Of a DNA stretch of 64,000 bases, positions 17,828 to 26,800 are shown in pieces; the first letter of the stretch is position 1, and every line of letters starts with the position of its first letter. The translations under genes and the position numbers were made by a program. This DNA comes from JAJFTV01 sp036825755 (GTDB lineage: Bacteria; Chloroflexota; Anaerolineae; Anaerolineales; Anaerolineaceae): the NCBI GenBank assembly GCA_036825755.1, contig DAISXR010000003.1, forward strand, positions 1-64,000, given 5' to 3'. The notes under the pieces are model-generated. The model made no database searches. It was not told the origin of the DNA and was given only the letters and a program-made list of their open reading frames with translations.

Positions 17828-19012
17828 TTATTGTTTTTTAATCCATTCCTGCAGGCGTTCCATTGCAACACGGCAGCGGTCGGTAGCAATACCAAGCGAG
17901 ACACGGATGTATCCCTTACCGTAATCGCCATACACCACACCGGGTGTTAAGGAGACGCCTGTTTCCTTGAGAAGTCTGTCGCAAAATTCAACACAGTCGG
18001 TAAATCGGGCCGGGATTTTTGCCCAGATATAAATTGTTGAGGGCGGCGTTTCGGTTGTGAAGCCAACCTCTCTCAAGGTTTTTAATATGATATCACGGCG
18101 TTCTTTATAGATATCATTGCGCTGCTGCAGCCAGGTTTGATCACCGGTGAGGGCGGTGGCTCCGGCAATCTGAATGGGATGGAAGTGTGAATTATCGACC
18201 TGGCTCTTATACGTATTCAGTAATTTTATCACTGCCGAATTACCGACAGCCATACCCAAACGCCATCCGCCCATGTTGTAGGCTTTTGACAGGGAGTTGA
18301 ACTCAACCACCACATCCTTGCTGCCGGGAACCTGAAGAATGCTGGGGGCAACATAGCCGTCATAGCAAATCTCGGTGTAGGGGGCGTCATGGGCGATCAC
18401 GATCTCATGTTTACGGGCGTAATCAACCACTTCCTCAAAGAATGACATGGGAGCCACTGCGCCGGTGGGATTGTTGGGATAGTTAATCCACATGATCTTC
18501 GCACGATACGCCACTTTTTCAGGGATGGCTTTCAGATCCGGGAGAAAATTGTTCTCCGCTACCAGCGGCATATAATGAATATCCGCTCCCACCAGCTCGG
18601 CGCCGGATTGATATACCGGATAGCCGGGATCAGGGATCAGGATCACATCGCCGCGGTTTGCCAGGACGATGGGTAAATCGAAAAGCCCTTCCTTGGAGCC
18701 AATCAGGCCAACAATTTCAGAAACCGGATCAAGATCGACATTGAAACGTTTCTTATAAAATGCGGCAATGGCTTCACGATACTGGGTGATGCCTCCATAC
18801 GCGGTATAACCGTGCGCGTTGGCGGCCCGGGCGGACTGCGTCATCGAGTCGATGATGAAATCCGCAGGGGGAAGATCGGGCGAGCCCATATCCAGTCTGA
18901 TTACATCGACACCCTGAGATTGGAGCTCCTTGATCTTCTTTCCAAGAATGGAGAAGAAGTAAGGTTTGAATGCCGACACCCGATTGGCAGGCTTGATGAA
19001 GTCCACAGTCAT
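17828..19012 (-). CDS. Class I aminotransferase, LL-diaminopimelate aminotransferase-like
   Basis: PLP-dependent fold-type I enzyme, 394 residues. Seen are LDMGSPDLPP near residue 40, YTAYGG, the asparagine motif NYPNNPTGA, HDAPYTEI, and the PLP lysine in SLSKAYNMGGWRLG. This pattern is typical of DapL-type enzymes, which make LL-diaminopimelate from tetrahydrodipicolinate, but related aspartate or alanine aminotransferases look alike. AGGAG precedes ATG 19012 by about 10 bases. It heads an operon with hflX. Confidence 0.8.
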   Translation of the reverse strand: MTVDFIKPANRVSAFKPYFFSILGKKIKELQSQGVDVIRLDMGSPDLPPADFIIDSMTQSARAANAHGYTAYGGITQYREAIAAFYKKRFNVDLDPVSEIVGLIGSKEGLFDLPIVLANRGDVILIPDPGYPVYQSGAELVGADIHYMPLVAENNFLPDLKAIPEKVAYRAKIMWINYPNNPTGAVAPMSFFEEVVDYARKHEIVIAHDAPYTEICYDGYVAPSILQVPGSKDVVVEFNSLSKAYNMGGWRLGMAVGNSAVIKLLNTYKSQVDNSHFHPIQIAGATALTGDQTWLQQRNDIYKERRDIILKTLREVGFTTETPPSTIYIWAKIPARFTDCVEFCDRLLKETGVSLTPGVVYGDYGKGYIRVSLGIATDRCRVAMERLQEWIKKQ

Positions 19013-19055
19013 GATTTACAAGCTCCTGAATATGATAGTGAAATGTATGAGTAAT

Positions 19056-19084
19056 CTTACACCACAATATTAAATAACTGTCCA
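19056..19084 (-). promoter_or_regulatory. Candidate promoter of the aminotransferase-hflX operon
   Basis: TGGACA (19084-19079), 17-base spacer, TGTAAG (19061-19056) on the minus strand, about 44 bases before ATG 19012. The -10 match is moderate. Confidence 0.4.
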
Positions 19085-19164
19085 GTCTTACATCAAAACA
19101 TTACAGATGATAGCAGAGTTTATGGCAATGTACAGGGGGAGTGGGTTGGACACAAAGAAATATA

Positions 19165-19180
19165 TGGCACGTAACTTGCA
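19165..19180 (+). promoter_or_regulatory. Sigma-54 (-24/-12) promoter of rpoN
   Basis: TGGCACGTAACTTGCA matches the sigma-54 consensus TGGCACGNNNNTTGCA at every fixed position. The expected start is near 19191, leaving a 32-base leader with GAGGG before ATG 19223. It implies that rpoN is positively autoregulated. Confidence 0.88.
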
Positions 19181-19222
19181 TCATAAGGCTTGCGCGAATA
19201 TACTACTGCATGAGGGATTTCT

Positions 19223-20626
19223 ATGCTTCAGCGAACCAGTCAGGAACTCAGGCCACTAACAACAGCTCATCTTGCGCAGACGATGACATTACTGCAAATG
19301 ACGATTGATGAAATCAAGCAGGAGATCGAGTCTGAACTGTCATCCAACCCGGCTCTGGAGTTGCGGGATGAACGTCGCTGTCCCACCTGCGGCCGGTTAC
19401 TGCAGGAGCGCGAGAATTGCCCTGTCTGCAGTGTGCCCAAAGATTTGAGCCCGGAAGATCCTGTCGTATTTATTTCTCCAAAGGATGATTTTACCCCGCG
19501 TTCTGATCAACAGACAGATGACTATCTGGATGGGCATGATTATTCGCCTATCACCGAAGATTTACCTACTTATGTGTTGAAACAGATCATGCCGGATCTG
19601 GCTGATTCAGACAGGCAATACGCCATCTTCCTGTTATCCAACCTGGACGATGATGGGTTTCTGACTGTCGATCCGCTTGAACTGGCGCAGTATTTCCACG
19701 TTCCCCTGGGTAAAATCAATACGATTCGACGCATGATCCAGCGGGCAGACCCCATAGGTGTTGGGTCTTTGAATCCGCGTGAGGCATTACAGGTGCAAAT
19801 CGAGATTCTGGCTGAAAACCAGACAGTCCCTGAGCTGGCGACGAAGATTGTCAATGAAGCCATGGATCTGCTGAGCAAGCGTCAGTTTTCGGAGATCGCC
19901 CACAAATACGATTGCTCGGTGACCGAGGTTCACGAGGCGGTGTCTTTTATCAGCGAAAATCTGAACCCGTTCCCGGCGCGGTCCCACTGGGGCGATATGC
20001 GTAATCCGGCTGTTTCGGCCACCCAGGTGTATCATCGCCCAGATATTATCATCAGCTACATGAATGAAGATCCAGAACAATCGTTGATTGTGGAAATCAT
20101 CATGCCCATCGGCGGTACCTTGCGGGTCAACCCGCTGTTCCGAAAAGCCGTCAAAACCGCTGCTGAGGAACAGAAAGACGTCTGGAAAGAGGATCTGGAG
20201 CGGGCATCTCTGTTTGTGAAGTGCCTGCAGCAACGCAACCATACCATGCGCCGTCTGATGTACAACCTGGTGAAGATGCAGCGTGATTTCATCATTAAGG
20301 GCCCAAAATTTATCGAGCCGATCACACGCGTTCAGCTTTCTGTGGAACTGGATGTACATGAATCCACCATCTCGCGGGCGGTAGCCAATAAAACCGTTCA
20401 ATTGCCATCCAAACAAATTGTGCCGCTGGCGTCTTTCTTTGATCGCAGCCTGAATATTCGCACCATCATGCGGGAGATTATTTCCGCCGAAACGCGCCCC
20501 TTAAGCGACTCAAAATTGGTAAAATTACTGGAAGCGCGCGGGCACTTTGTTGCACGCCGTACGGTGGCAAAATACCGCGCCATGGAAGGCATTTTACCCG
20601 CTCACTTACGGCGAATGATTACCTAA
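19223..20626 (+). CDS. rpoN: RNA polymerase sigma-54 factor with an inserted zinc ribbon
   Basis: 467 residues. Region I (activator-interacting, residues 1-48) reads LRPLTTAHLAQTMTLLQM...SNPALEL. A zinc ribbon, CPTCGR...CPVCS (C53, C56, C66, C69), sits in the acidic region II, where sigma-54 of model organisms has none that I know of. The core-binding region follows (residues 115-250), then an HTH with HESTISRA (379-386) and the RpoN box ARRTVAKYR (444-452). It begins a plus-strand block with a histidine kinase (25-bp gap) and an NtrC-type regulator (overlap). A consensus sigma-54 promoter lies upstream, so the factor likely drives its own gene. Confidence 0.95.
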   Translation: MLQRTSQELRPLTTAHLAQTMTLLQMTIDEIKQEIESELSSNPALELRDERRCPTCGRLLQERENCPVCSVPKDLSPEDPVVFISPKDDFTPRSDQQTDDYLDGHDYSPITEDLPTYVLKQIMPDLADSDRQYAIFLLSNLDDDGFLTVDPLELAQYFHVPLGKINTIRRMIQRADPIGVGSLNPREALQVQIEILAENQTVPELATKIVNEAMDLLSKRQFSEIAHKYDCSVTEVHEAVSFISENLNPFPARSHWGDMRNPAVSATQVYHRPDIIISYMNEDPEQSLIVEIIMPIGGTLRVNPLFRKAVKTAAEEQKDVWKEDLERASLFVKCLQQRNHTMRRLMYNLVKMQRDFIIKGPKFIEPITRVQLSVELDVHESTISRAVANKTVQLPSKQIVPLASFFDRSLNIRTIMREIISAETRPLSDSKLVKLLEARGHFVARRTVAKYRAMEGILPAHLRRMIT

Positions 20627-20651
20627 TCCTTTTGCACCAGGCTGTCAGAAA

Positions 20652-22268
20652 ATGGAATATTCCTCCATCGATCAGGAAGAGACAAAAAAAAGGGTTTCTT
20701 GTAAAGATGAAGACAAACTTCTCGGTGACATCACCGAGTTGTTGTCTTTTCATTCTGAAAAAGATATCCAGGCCATGCTGAAAGAGTTTTTACAGAAAGC
20801 AAAGCGTTTTGCCGGTGTGGATTTGCTGTGTATTTATCACGCACGGGCCAACAACCTGGGTTTTACCAAACTGGCAGCGATTGAAAAAGAAAAGGCATTC
20901 CCAAAATCAGTCAACCTGGAGGAATTGAATTTCCAGGGGCGGATCTGCCTGTGGAGACAGGGAGAACTGCCATTTACCCGTCTGCAGAATTATGCCCAGG
21001 AGACTGGCATGGAATACCTGCTGATATCCCGGCTCACCGAGGGGGAAGGCGTTTTGGGATTGATCTCAGCGGGCGGGTTCAAGACCGGAAATTTACCTCT
21101 CATTTCTAAACGACTTGAGGTTGTCAGTGGTTTGCTGGCCTCCCTGCTTCAGCGATACATTCTTGAGATGTACCTCAAGAACCAAAATGAAAACCTGAAG
21201 AACAGCCTGCGAAAATATGATCAGGTGATCCAGAACACCAAAGATGCCGTCATCATCGTGGACCGTAACCTGAAGGTCATGGAGATTAACCAGACTGCGG
21301 AAAACATTCTTGGCTATACCTTCAAGGAAATTGAGAAAAGCCCGATATCGGATGTTCTGATCGGCGCGGATGGCCTGATGGAAGCCATGGAGATTGCCCT
21401 GGCAGGCATTGAAACCCATGAAATGGGAATTGTCTCATTGCACAGGCGAGACGGGCAAGCGTTTTCAGCCCATATCCGCGCCATGCCCATCAATAATGAG
21501 AAAAACAAACTGCAGGGCATTCTGATATTGATCTCTGACGAGAATGAAAACGAGCAGAACCGCATCAAGGTACAGCATCTGGAACAGCGGGCTGCTTTGG
21601 GCAGCCTGGCTTCCATTTTCTCGCATGAAGTGAAAAATCCGATTAACAACATCTGGTTGGGTGTGCAATTGATGCAATCCTGGACGGAGGAAGATGACCG
21701 GAACTATGAACCCCTCAACCGGATGGCAGGTGACTGCAGCCGACTGAAGGAGTTGACGGAATCGATTCTGTCGTATTCCCGCCCGGTTGAGCCAAACTGG
21801 AAACCCATCAACATGGTCAACCAGCTTTCGACCATGCTTGACCGGTGGCGGCCGAGATTTGAGCGCCTGCATATCGAATCCAACCCGTTGTTTCCGGACA
21901 AGCCCCTCACGATTAAGGGCGATACACGCATGCTCGACCAGATATTCACCAATTTGATCAACAATGCGGCCGACGCGATGGAAAAAACCGGCGGGACCCT
22001 GACGATCAAGATCAGGCGTGATGATGAGTACAGCGAAAAGCCACAGGTTGAAATTGCCGTCGCGGACACCGGACCGGGCATGTCGGATGAGTGGATGGAT
22101 AAAGTATTTCAACCCTTTAAGACCACCAAAGCCAAGGGCACCGGTCTGGGTCTGGCAATCACGAAAAATCTTGTGACGATACTGCATGGTACAATCCAAG
22201 TAGAATCATTCAATGTCGGCTGCGTTTTCACGGTCAGATTCCCTTTGTTTATGGAGAGTAATCCTTGA
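20652..22268 (+). CDS. Cytosolic GAF-PAS sensor histidine kinase (NtrB-like)
   Basis: 538 residues without TM segments or signal peptide, so it senses an internal signal. An N-terminal GAF-like domain (about 20-170) is joined by a coiled coil to a PAS domain (about 190-300, VIQNTKDAVIIVDRNLKVMEIN). The dimerisation domain carries the phospho-histidine in FSHEVKNP (H325). The ATPase domain has the N box NLINNAADAM (434-443), ADTGPGM and GTGLGLAI. It overlaps the regulator gene, its obvious partner. The GAF ligand is unknown. Confidence 0.92.
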   Translation: MEYSSIDQEETKKRVSCKDEDKLLGDITELLSFHSEKDIQAMLKEFLQKAKRFAGVDLLCIYHARANNLGFTKLAAIEKEKAFPKSVNLEELNFQGRICLWRQGELPFTRLQNYAQETGMEYLLISRLTEGEGVLGLISAGGFKTGNLPLISKRLEVVSGLLASLLQRYILEMYLKNQNENLKNSLRKYDQVIQNTKDAVIIVDRNLKVMEINQTAENILGYTFKEIEKSPISDVLIGADGLMEAMEIALAGIETHEMGIVSLHRRDGQAFSAHIRAMPINNEKNKLQGILILISDENENEQNRIKVQHLEQRAALGSLASIFSHEVKNPINNIWLGVQLMQSWTEEDDRNYEPLNRMAGDCSRLKELTESILSYSRPVEPNWKPINMVNQLSTMLDRWRPRFERLHIESNPLFPDKPLTIKGDTRMLDQIFTNLINNAADAMEKTGGTLTIKIRRDDEYSEKPQVEIAVADTGPGMSDEWMDKVFQPFKTTKAKGTGLGLAITKNLVTILHGTIQVESFNVGCVFTVRFPLFMESNP

Positions 22269-23443
22269 GCATCACCATCATGATTGTTGAAGATGAGGAG
22301 AACGCCAGGAAGAACATCAGCGAATTCCTGATCACAAAAAATTATGAACTGGTCCCATGTGAGACCTTGCACCAGGCCAAAACGTGTCTGAAAACGAATC
22401 CAATCGATATCGTGTTATTGGATGTGTTCTTGCCGGATGGCAACGGGACCGAACTGCTGTACGATATTGCCCAACTGCCATACCGTCCGCCTACCATCCT
22501 GTTGACCGCAGCAGATGATATTCAGATCGCTGTAGACGCTATGAAAAACGGCGCGCTGGATTTCATCGGAAAGCCGTTTGAATTCAGCCGGCTTCAACAG
22601 GCTCTGCAAAAAGCAGAGGAGATCGTCATGCTGCGGCGGGAGGTGGCGCAATACCGCCGCGCTCAGCAGGAAGATTTGAAGTTTGTGCTCGGAAATTCAT
22701 CCGAATTCAACAAGGTGATTTCACAGGCAAAGCGCACTGCAAAAACTTCCATCAATGTCATGATTAGCGGGGAATCCGGATCCGGCAAAGAAGTGGTGGC
22801 GCGTTATATTTTCACGAACGGTCCGCGCGCCAGCAAGCCGTTTATTGCCGTCAATTGCGCCGCCATTCAATCCACCATTTTTGAATCCGAGTTATTCGGG
22901 CATGAAGAAGGAGCTTTTTCGAGCGCCAATAAAAAGAAACCCGGCCTGATGGAACAGGCGGATACAGGAATTCTTTTCCTGGATGAAATCTCTTCCATGC
23001 CGTTGGATATTCAGGTCAAGTTGCTGCGGGCGATTGAGGAAAAGGCATTTTATCGCGTCGGCGGTACTAAACTGATCAAAGTGGATGTGCAGATTCTGGC
23101 TGCTTCCAACCGTGATTTAAAAAAGATGGTCGATAATGGCGAGTTTCGTCAGGATCTGTACTATCGGCTGAACGTGGTTGAGATCAATGTGCCCACCCTG
23201 AAAGAGCGGAAGGAAGACATCCCTGAACTGGTGGGTTTCTTCATCAACAAATTTAACATGGAAATGGGTATGAATGTATCGGATATCTCACCGCTGGCCA
23301 TGGAGGCGTTGAAAGCCTATTCATGGCCGGGGAATATCCGTGAACTGAGCAACGCCATTGAGCGGGCCATGCTGTTTTGCGACGATCCGGTACTCGATCT
23401 GGGGCATTTGCCGGATTACGTGTTCAAAACAAAACAAGCGTAA
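22265..23443 (+). CDS. NtrC-type response regulator lacking the DNA-binding domain
   Basis: 392 residues. The receiver domain has ED at 9-10, phospho-acceptor D53 (VLLDVFLPDGNG) and K103. The AAA+ domain has Walker A GESGSGKE (169-176), Walker B ILFLDE (236-241) and the arginines in FRQDLYYRL. The sigma-54-contacting loop reads GAFSSA (216-221) instead of GAFTGA. The protein stops shortly after WPGNIRELSNAIERA, so the C-terminal Fis-type HTH is missing. It resembles FlgR of Helicobacter, which activates from solution. The TTG 22265 start, with GGAGAG 6 bases upstream, overlaps the kinase stop; ATG 22280 is an alternative. Confidence 0.92.
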   Translation: MSITIMIVEDEENARKNISEFLITKNYELVPCETLHQAKTCLKTNPIDIVLLDVFLPDGNGTELLYDIAQLPYRPPTILLTAADDIQIAVDAMKNGALDFIGKPFEFSRLQQALQKAEEIVMLRREVAQYRRAQQEDLKFVLGNSSEFNKVISQAKRTAKTSINVMISGESGSGKEVVARYIFTNGPRASKPFIAVNCAAIQSTIFESELFGHEEGAFSSANKKKPGLMEQADTGILFLDEISSMPLDIQVKLLRAIEEKAFYRVGGTKLIKVDVQILAASNRDLKKMVDNGEFRQDLYYRLNVVEINVPTLKERKEDIPELVGFFINKFNMEMGMNVSDISPLAMEALKAYSWPGNIRELSNAIERAMLFCDDPVLDLGHLPDYVFKTKQA

Positions 23444-23459
23444 AATACCCCAAATACAT

Positions 23460-23475
23460 TGGCATAATACTTGCA
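23460..23475 (+). promoter_or_regulatory. Sigma-54 (-24/-12) promoter of the TPR-protease operon
   Basis: TGGCATAATACTTGCA, with GG at 23461-23462 and GC at 23473-23474, the exact sigma-54 spacing. The expected transcript start is near 23486. It sits between the regulator stop (23443) and the first gene of the TPR operon (23514). Confidence 0.85.
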
Positions 23476-23479
23476 TATA

Positions 23480-23507
23480 TTCCTCCTGATCGCATTATCA
23501 GGAGGAA
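23480..23507 (+). promoter_or_regulatory. Inverted repeat that can sequester the Shine-Dalgarno site
   Basis: An 11-bp perfect inverted repeat (23480-23490 with 23497-23507, six-base loop). The right arm contains AGGAGG, the ribosome-binding site of the 23514 gene. The left arm, especially its anti-SD part (23480-23486), lies at or upstream of the predicted sigma-54 start. Only read-through RNA would carry the whole hairpin. A protein operator is an alternative reading. Confidence 0.6.
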
Positions 23508-23513
23508 TTAAAT

Positions 23514-23837
23514 ATGGTTTCCATGACCATCAACGACGTACTGCTTACCATGACCATCTGCATCTTTTTTGTGGGCATCGTTTCGCTGGGAGCGGGTGTG
23601 TTTATTTTGGTCTCCCGCGTCCTTAACGATGATCTCAAAGTTCTGGCGCAAGAGACGAACCAGCTTGCCCGAAAAGGCATCAGCGAGGATATTTCCGGGT
23701 TGGTTGGAAATGCATCCATTTTGCTTGATTCGTTGAATGAATTAATCCAGACAACGCGGGGGATTGGGCTGACGTTGATCCTGTTGGGTGTGGGATTGGT
23801 GGTGGTCGCGTATTTCCTGCTGCAGCGGATTTATTGA
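23514..23837 (+). CDS. Small two-transmembrane protein of the TPR operon
   Basis: 107 residues, function unknown. TM helix 1 spans about residues 10-34 and helix 2 about 84-105. Between them is a mostly helical, charged loop of about 50 residues (DDLKVLAQETNQLARKG...LLDSLNELIQTTRG) resembling the linker of signalling proteins. AGGAGG with an 8-base spacer gives a strong start at ATG 23514. It is the first gene behind the sigma-54 promoter and lies 21 bases before the giant TPR gene. It may be the membrane anchor of the module (inference). Confidence 0.75.
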   Translation: MVSMTINDVLLTMTICIFFVGIVSLGAGVFILVSRVLNDDLKVLAQETNQLARKGISEDISGLVGNASILLDSLNELIQTTRGIGLTLILLGVGLVVVAYFLLQRIY

Positions 23838-23858
23838 TCTTTCACGAAAGGCTGATTT

Positions 23859-26800
23859 ATGCTGCCGGCCGTGGTGGAACACCTGAAAGAATATTTCCCA
23901 CAAGAAGCGGGAAATATTCTTTGGTCGCTTCTGCGCTGCGGGTTGGTCAACCGGAGTCTTGAGGATCGGGCGTTTTCACAAACATTGTTGAGTGGAGGGC
24001 TGAACCAGGAGAACTGGCGACCCGGAAATCTGGCAAGGATTTGCCTGTATCAACAGGAAGCGGTGTATCCGCAGCTTCGCTCTGATGCAAGAAATCTTCT
24101 TTTAACCGCACTATCCCGTCCGCCGCTGGATCGTCTGCGCGCTGAATACCCCGATACAGCCCCTGTTCAATTGGCGATAGCGGGTGCCTGGGCAGAAGAA
24201 TATTTAACGATCATCAACGATGGCGGTTGGGAAGAGTTCAAATCGTTCCTGATGATCGGCACGACTGATTTCTTTCAGCATGTATTCCCTAAAATCAAAG
24301 AAAGCCTGTTATTTCTAGCGCATTCACTGAATGACCCTGAACAACTGGTTGTCTCGCTCAAAGAGCACTGGGATGATACTGGTATTCTGGAATTTTGCCT
24401 GTTTTGCACCTGCTCCTTCTTTCTTTCCGATGACAAATTATCCAACAGGCTTTTCAAGCTGATTTCGCGGTTTCAAATCCCGAGACGAATCGATGCACTG
24501 AAGTATCTCCTCCGGCAGGACCGCAAGGATATCGCAGCAGCGATTTCGGAGCGGCTGCTTTCTGAGGAGAACCCTGTTGATCATGACATCACCGCGAAAA
24601 ACGGTGTGGATGTGCTGCACAGAATGGTGCACCGATATTATCTTCTCGTATTGCTCGAAACCGCAGGCAGGCACGAGGAGGCGGCTGATTTATGGAGAGC
24701 GCTCGAGAATGAGGGCCTTGAGTGGAATGCCGGTCTGTTTCTCGAAAAATCGCAGGCATTGGGTAATCTGGACGGTTTGGTGAACTTTCAGCAGGCCATG
24801 GAATCGCTGAGGAATAACGCTCATCCGGTGGACGAACTGGTGAGCGAAGCCTGGGCGCTTTCCGAGTTACGAGAATTCTCATCCGCATTGCCTGAAGATC
24901 CTGATTCGCCGTTTTTGCTGGCACAAAAGTACCGTCAGGCCGTGCTGGAGCAGGATCATGAAAAAGCAAATGATCTGGCAAACCGGATCGTAGACCTGGT
25001 TAAGGAAGCGTCAGACTTAGGGAACACCAGATCACGTTACTTGTTGTCTGTCTCATACCTATCCATTGTGGATACATTTATCGAACAAAATGACCTGGAT
25101 CATGCCGAGGCTGCTGCTTCTGTATTACTGAAGACAGCACCGGGTGATGCCGGGTTATTATCACGGGCCGCAGTCATCCAGGAAAAGCGCGGACACATCC
25201 AGAATGCGCTGGATTACAAGTTGCTGGAGAGCGCCGGCAAAACGGATGATCGAACGATCTTGAGACAATTGGCTGATTATTACGAACGCTGCGGTGAAAC
25301 GGCAAAAGCCTTTCAGCAGATGAAAAAGATGTCTGAGTTGGACGGTCAACTCGCCGTATCCGAGCAGTTGAAATTGACCGAACTTGCCTACGCCAGCGGC
25401 AATTACGCCAGCGTTGATCAGGCAGCCAGCCTACTGCTGGATTCGGGACCCCATAAAGGAGCTGCCTTAACAATTTTGGGAAAAACCCGTTTGCAGCAGG
25501 GCTATTATGACGAGGCGGTGTCATTTTTCCGACAGGCGGTTGAGGAAAACCCATACTCACCGGAGCGTTGGGTTTACCTAACAGATGCCTGCCGAAAGGA
25601 TACTTCGGAAGAGCGCGATCTGCTCACCATACTGCAGGAGGGATTGAGCTATTTACCTGAGTCATCCTCACTTCACAGCGAGGTGGCAAAGGAATACTAT
25701 CTGCGAAATCAGATCTCAGATGCCATTGATTGCCTGGAGAAAGCAGTCAACTGCTCGCCGGATACCCGCGAGGGTGTGATTACGGCCGGAACTCTGATGG
25801 TGAATATGGGCGATGTACGAAAAGCCCACGAATATTACCTTGAGGTATTGAATCGCTTCAATTTTGATATGGAGATCATGCGATTGGCTGCTCTGACCGC
25901 CATGGAAATCGAAGATTTTGAAGCGGCTGAGGAAATTCTGGTTTCTTTGATGGGACGGATCAAACCCGGAGCGGATGATATCGCACTGTATATCCTGGCA
26001 CGCCTGAAGGGTCAAAGCCCAATCTTCTCCGATAACCTGTCGATCCCTGCGGAAGAGATGGCAGCCCTAAACGAGAAGATGGACGAGGGGCTGCAGTTGG
26101 ATCCGGAGCATCTGGGCATCAATTTGCTGCGGGCTGAGATGAAAGCTTACCTGGGAGATTATGTGGGCGCCCGGGAGATCTTTGCGCGATTGATTGAACA
26201 TGATCACACCAGCCATTGGAAGACCTTGGGCGGATATGGTTATGTTTCCATGAAGCTGGGCGATCTGCATACCGCCATGGCAGCTTTACAGGAAAGCTAC
26301 TCAATCAATCCGGAACAACCCAAACTGGAGCAATATCTGGCCGAAGTCTATCTGCAATCCGGGCTACCGTCGGATGCCCGACTGTACGCTGACCGGCTGT
26401 TTTTCCGTAAACCCAACGATCTGAATACGCTGCTGTGGTATGCCGATTTCAACGGTGAACTGGGACAGTGGGAAGGTGTGGTATCCGCACTGATCAACGC
26501 TTATCATCTGAACCCGGGTGACCCGGCCATCATGATGCGCCTGGCTGAGGGGTTTGTCAGAACCAATCGGGCCGAAGATGCGCAGCAATTGATCCGCCTG
26601 CTGAGAACCATCCCGGATCTGGATGCGAAGCAATATTTACGACAGGCCAACCTGATGGCTCAGATGGGGGATTGGAAATCATCTGTTGATTTACTGGAAC
26701 TGACGCTGGAGCGCAGTTATTCACCTGCCGTCCACTGCTATTTTGCCTTGGCGCTGATGCAGCAACAAATGGGCAATTTGGAAAGCGCGTTGATTTATAC

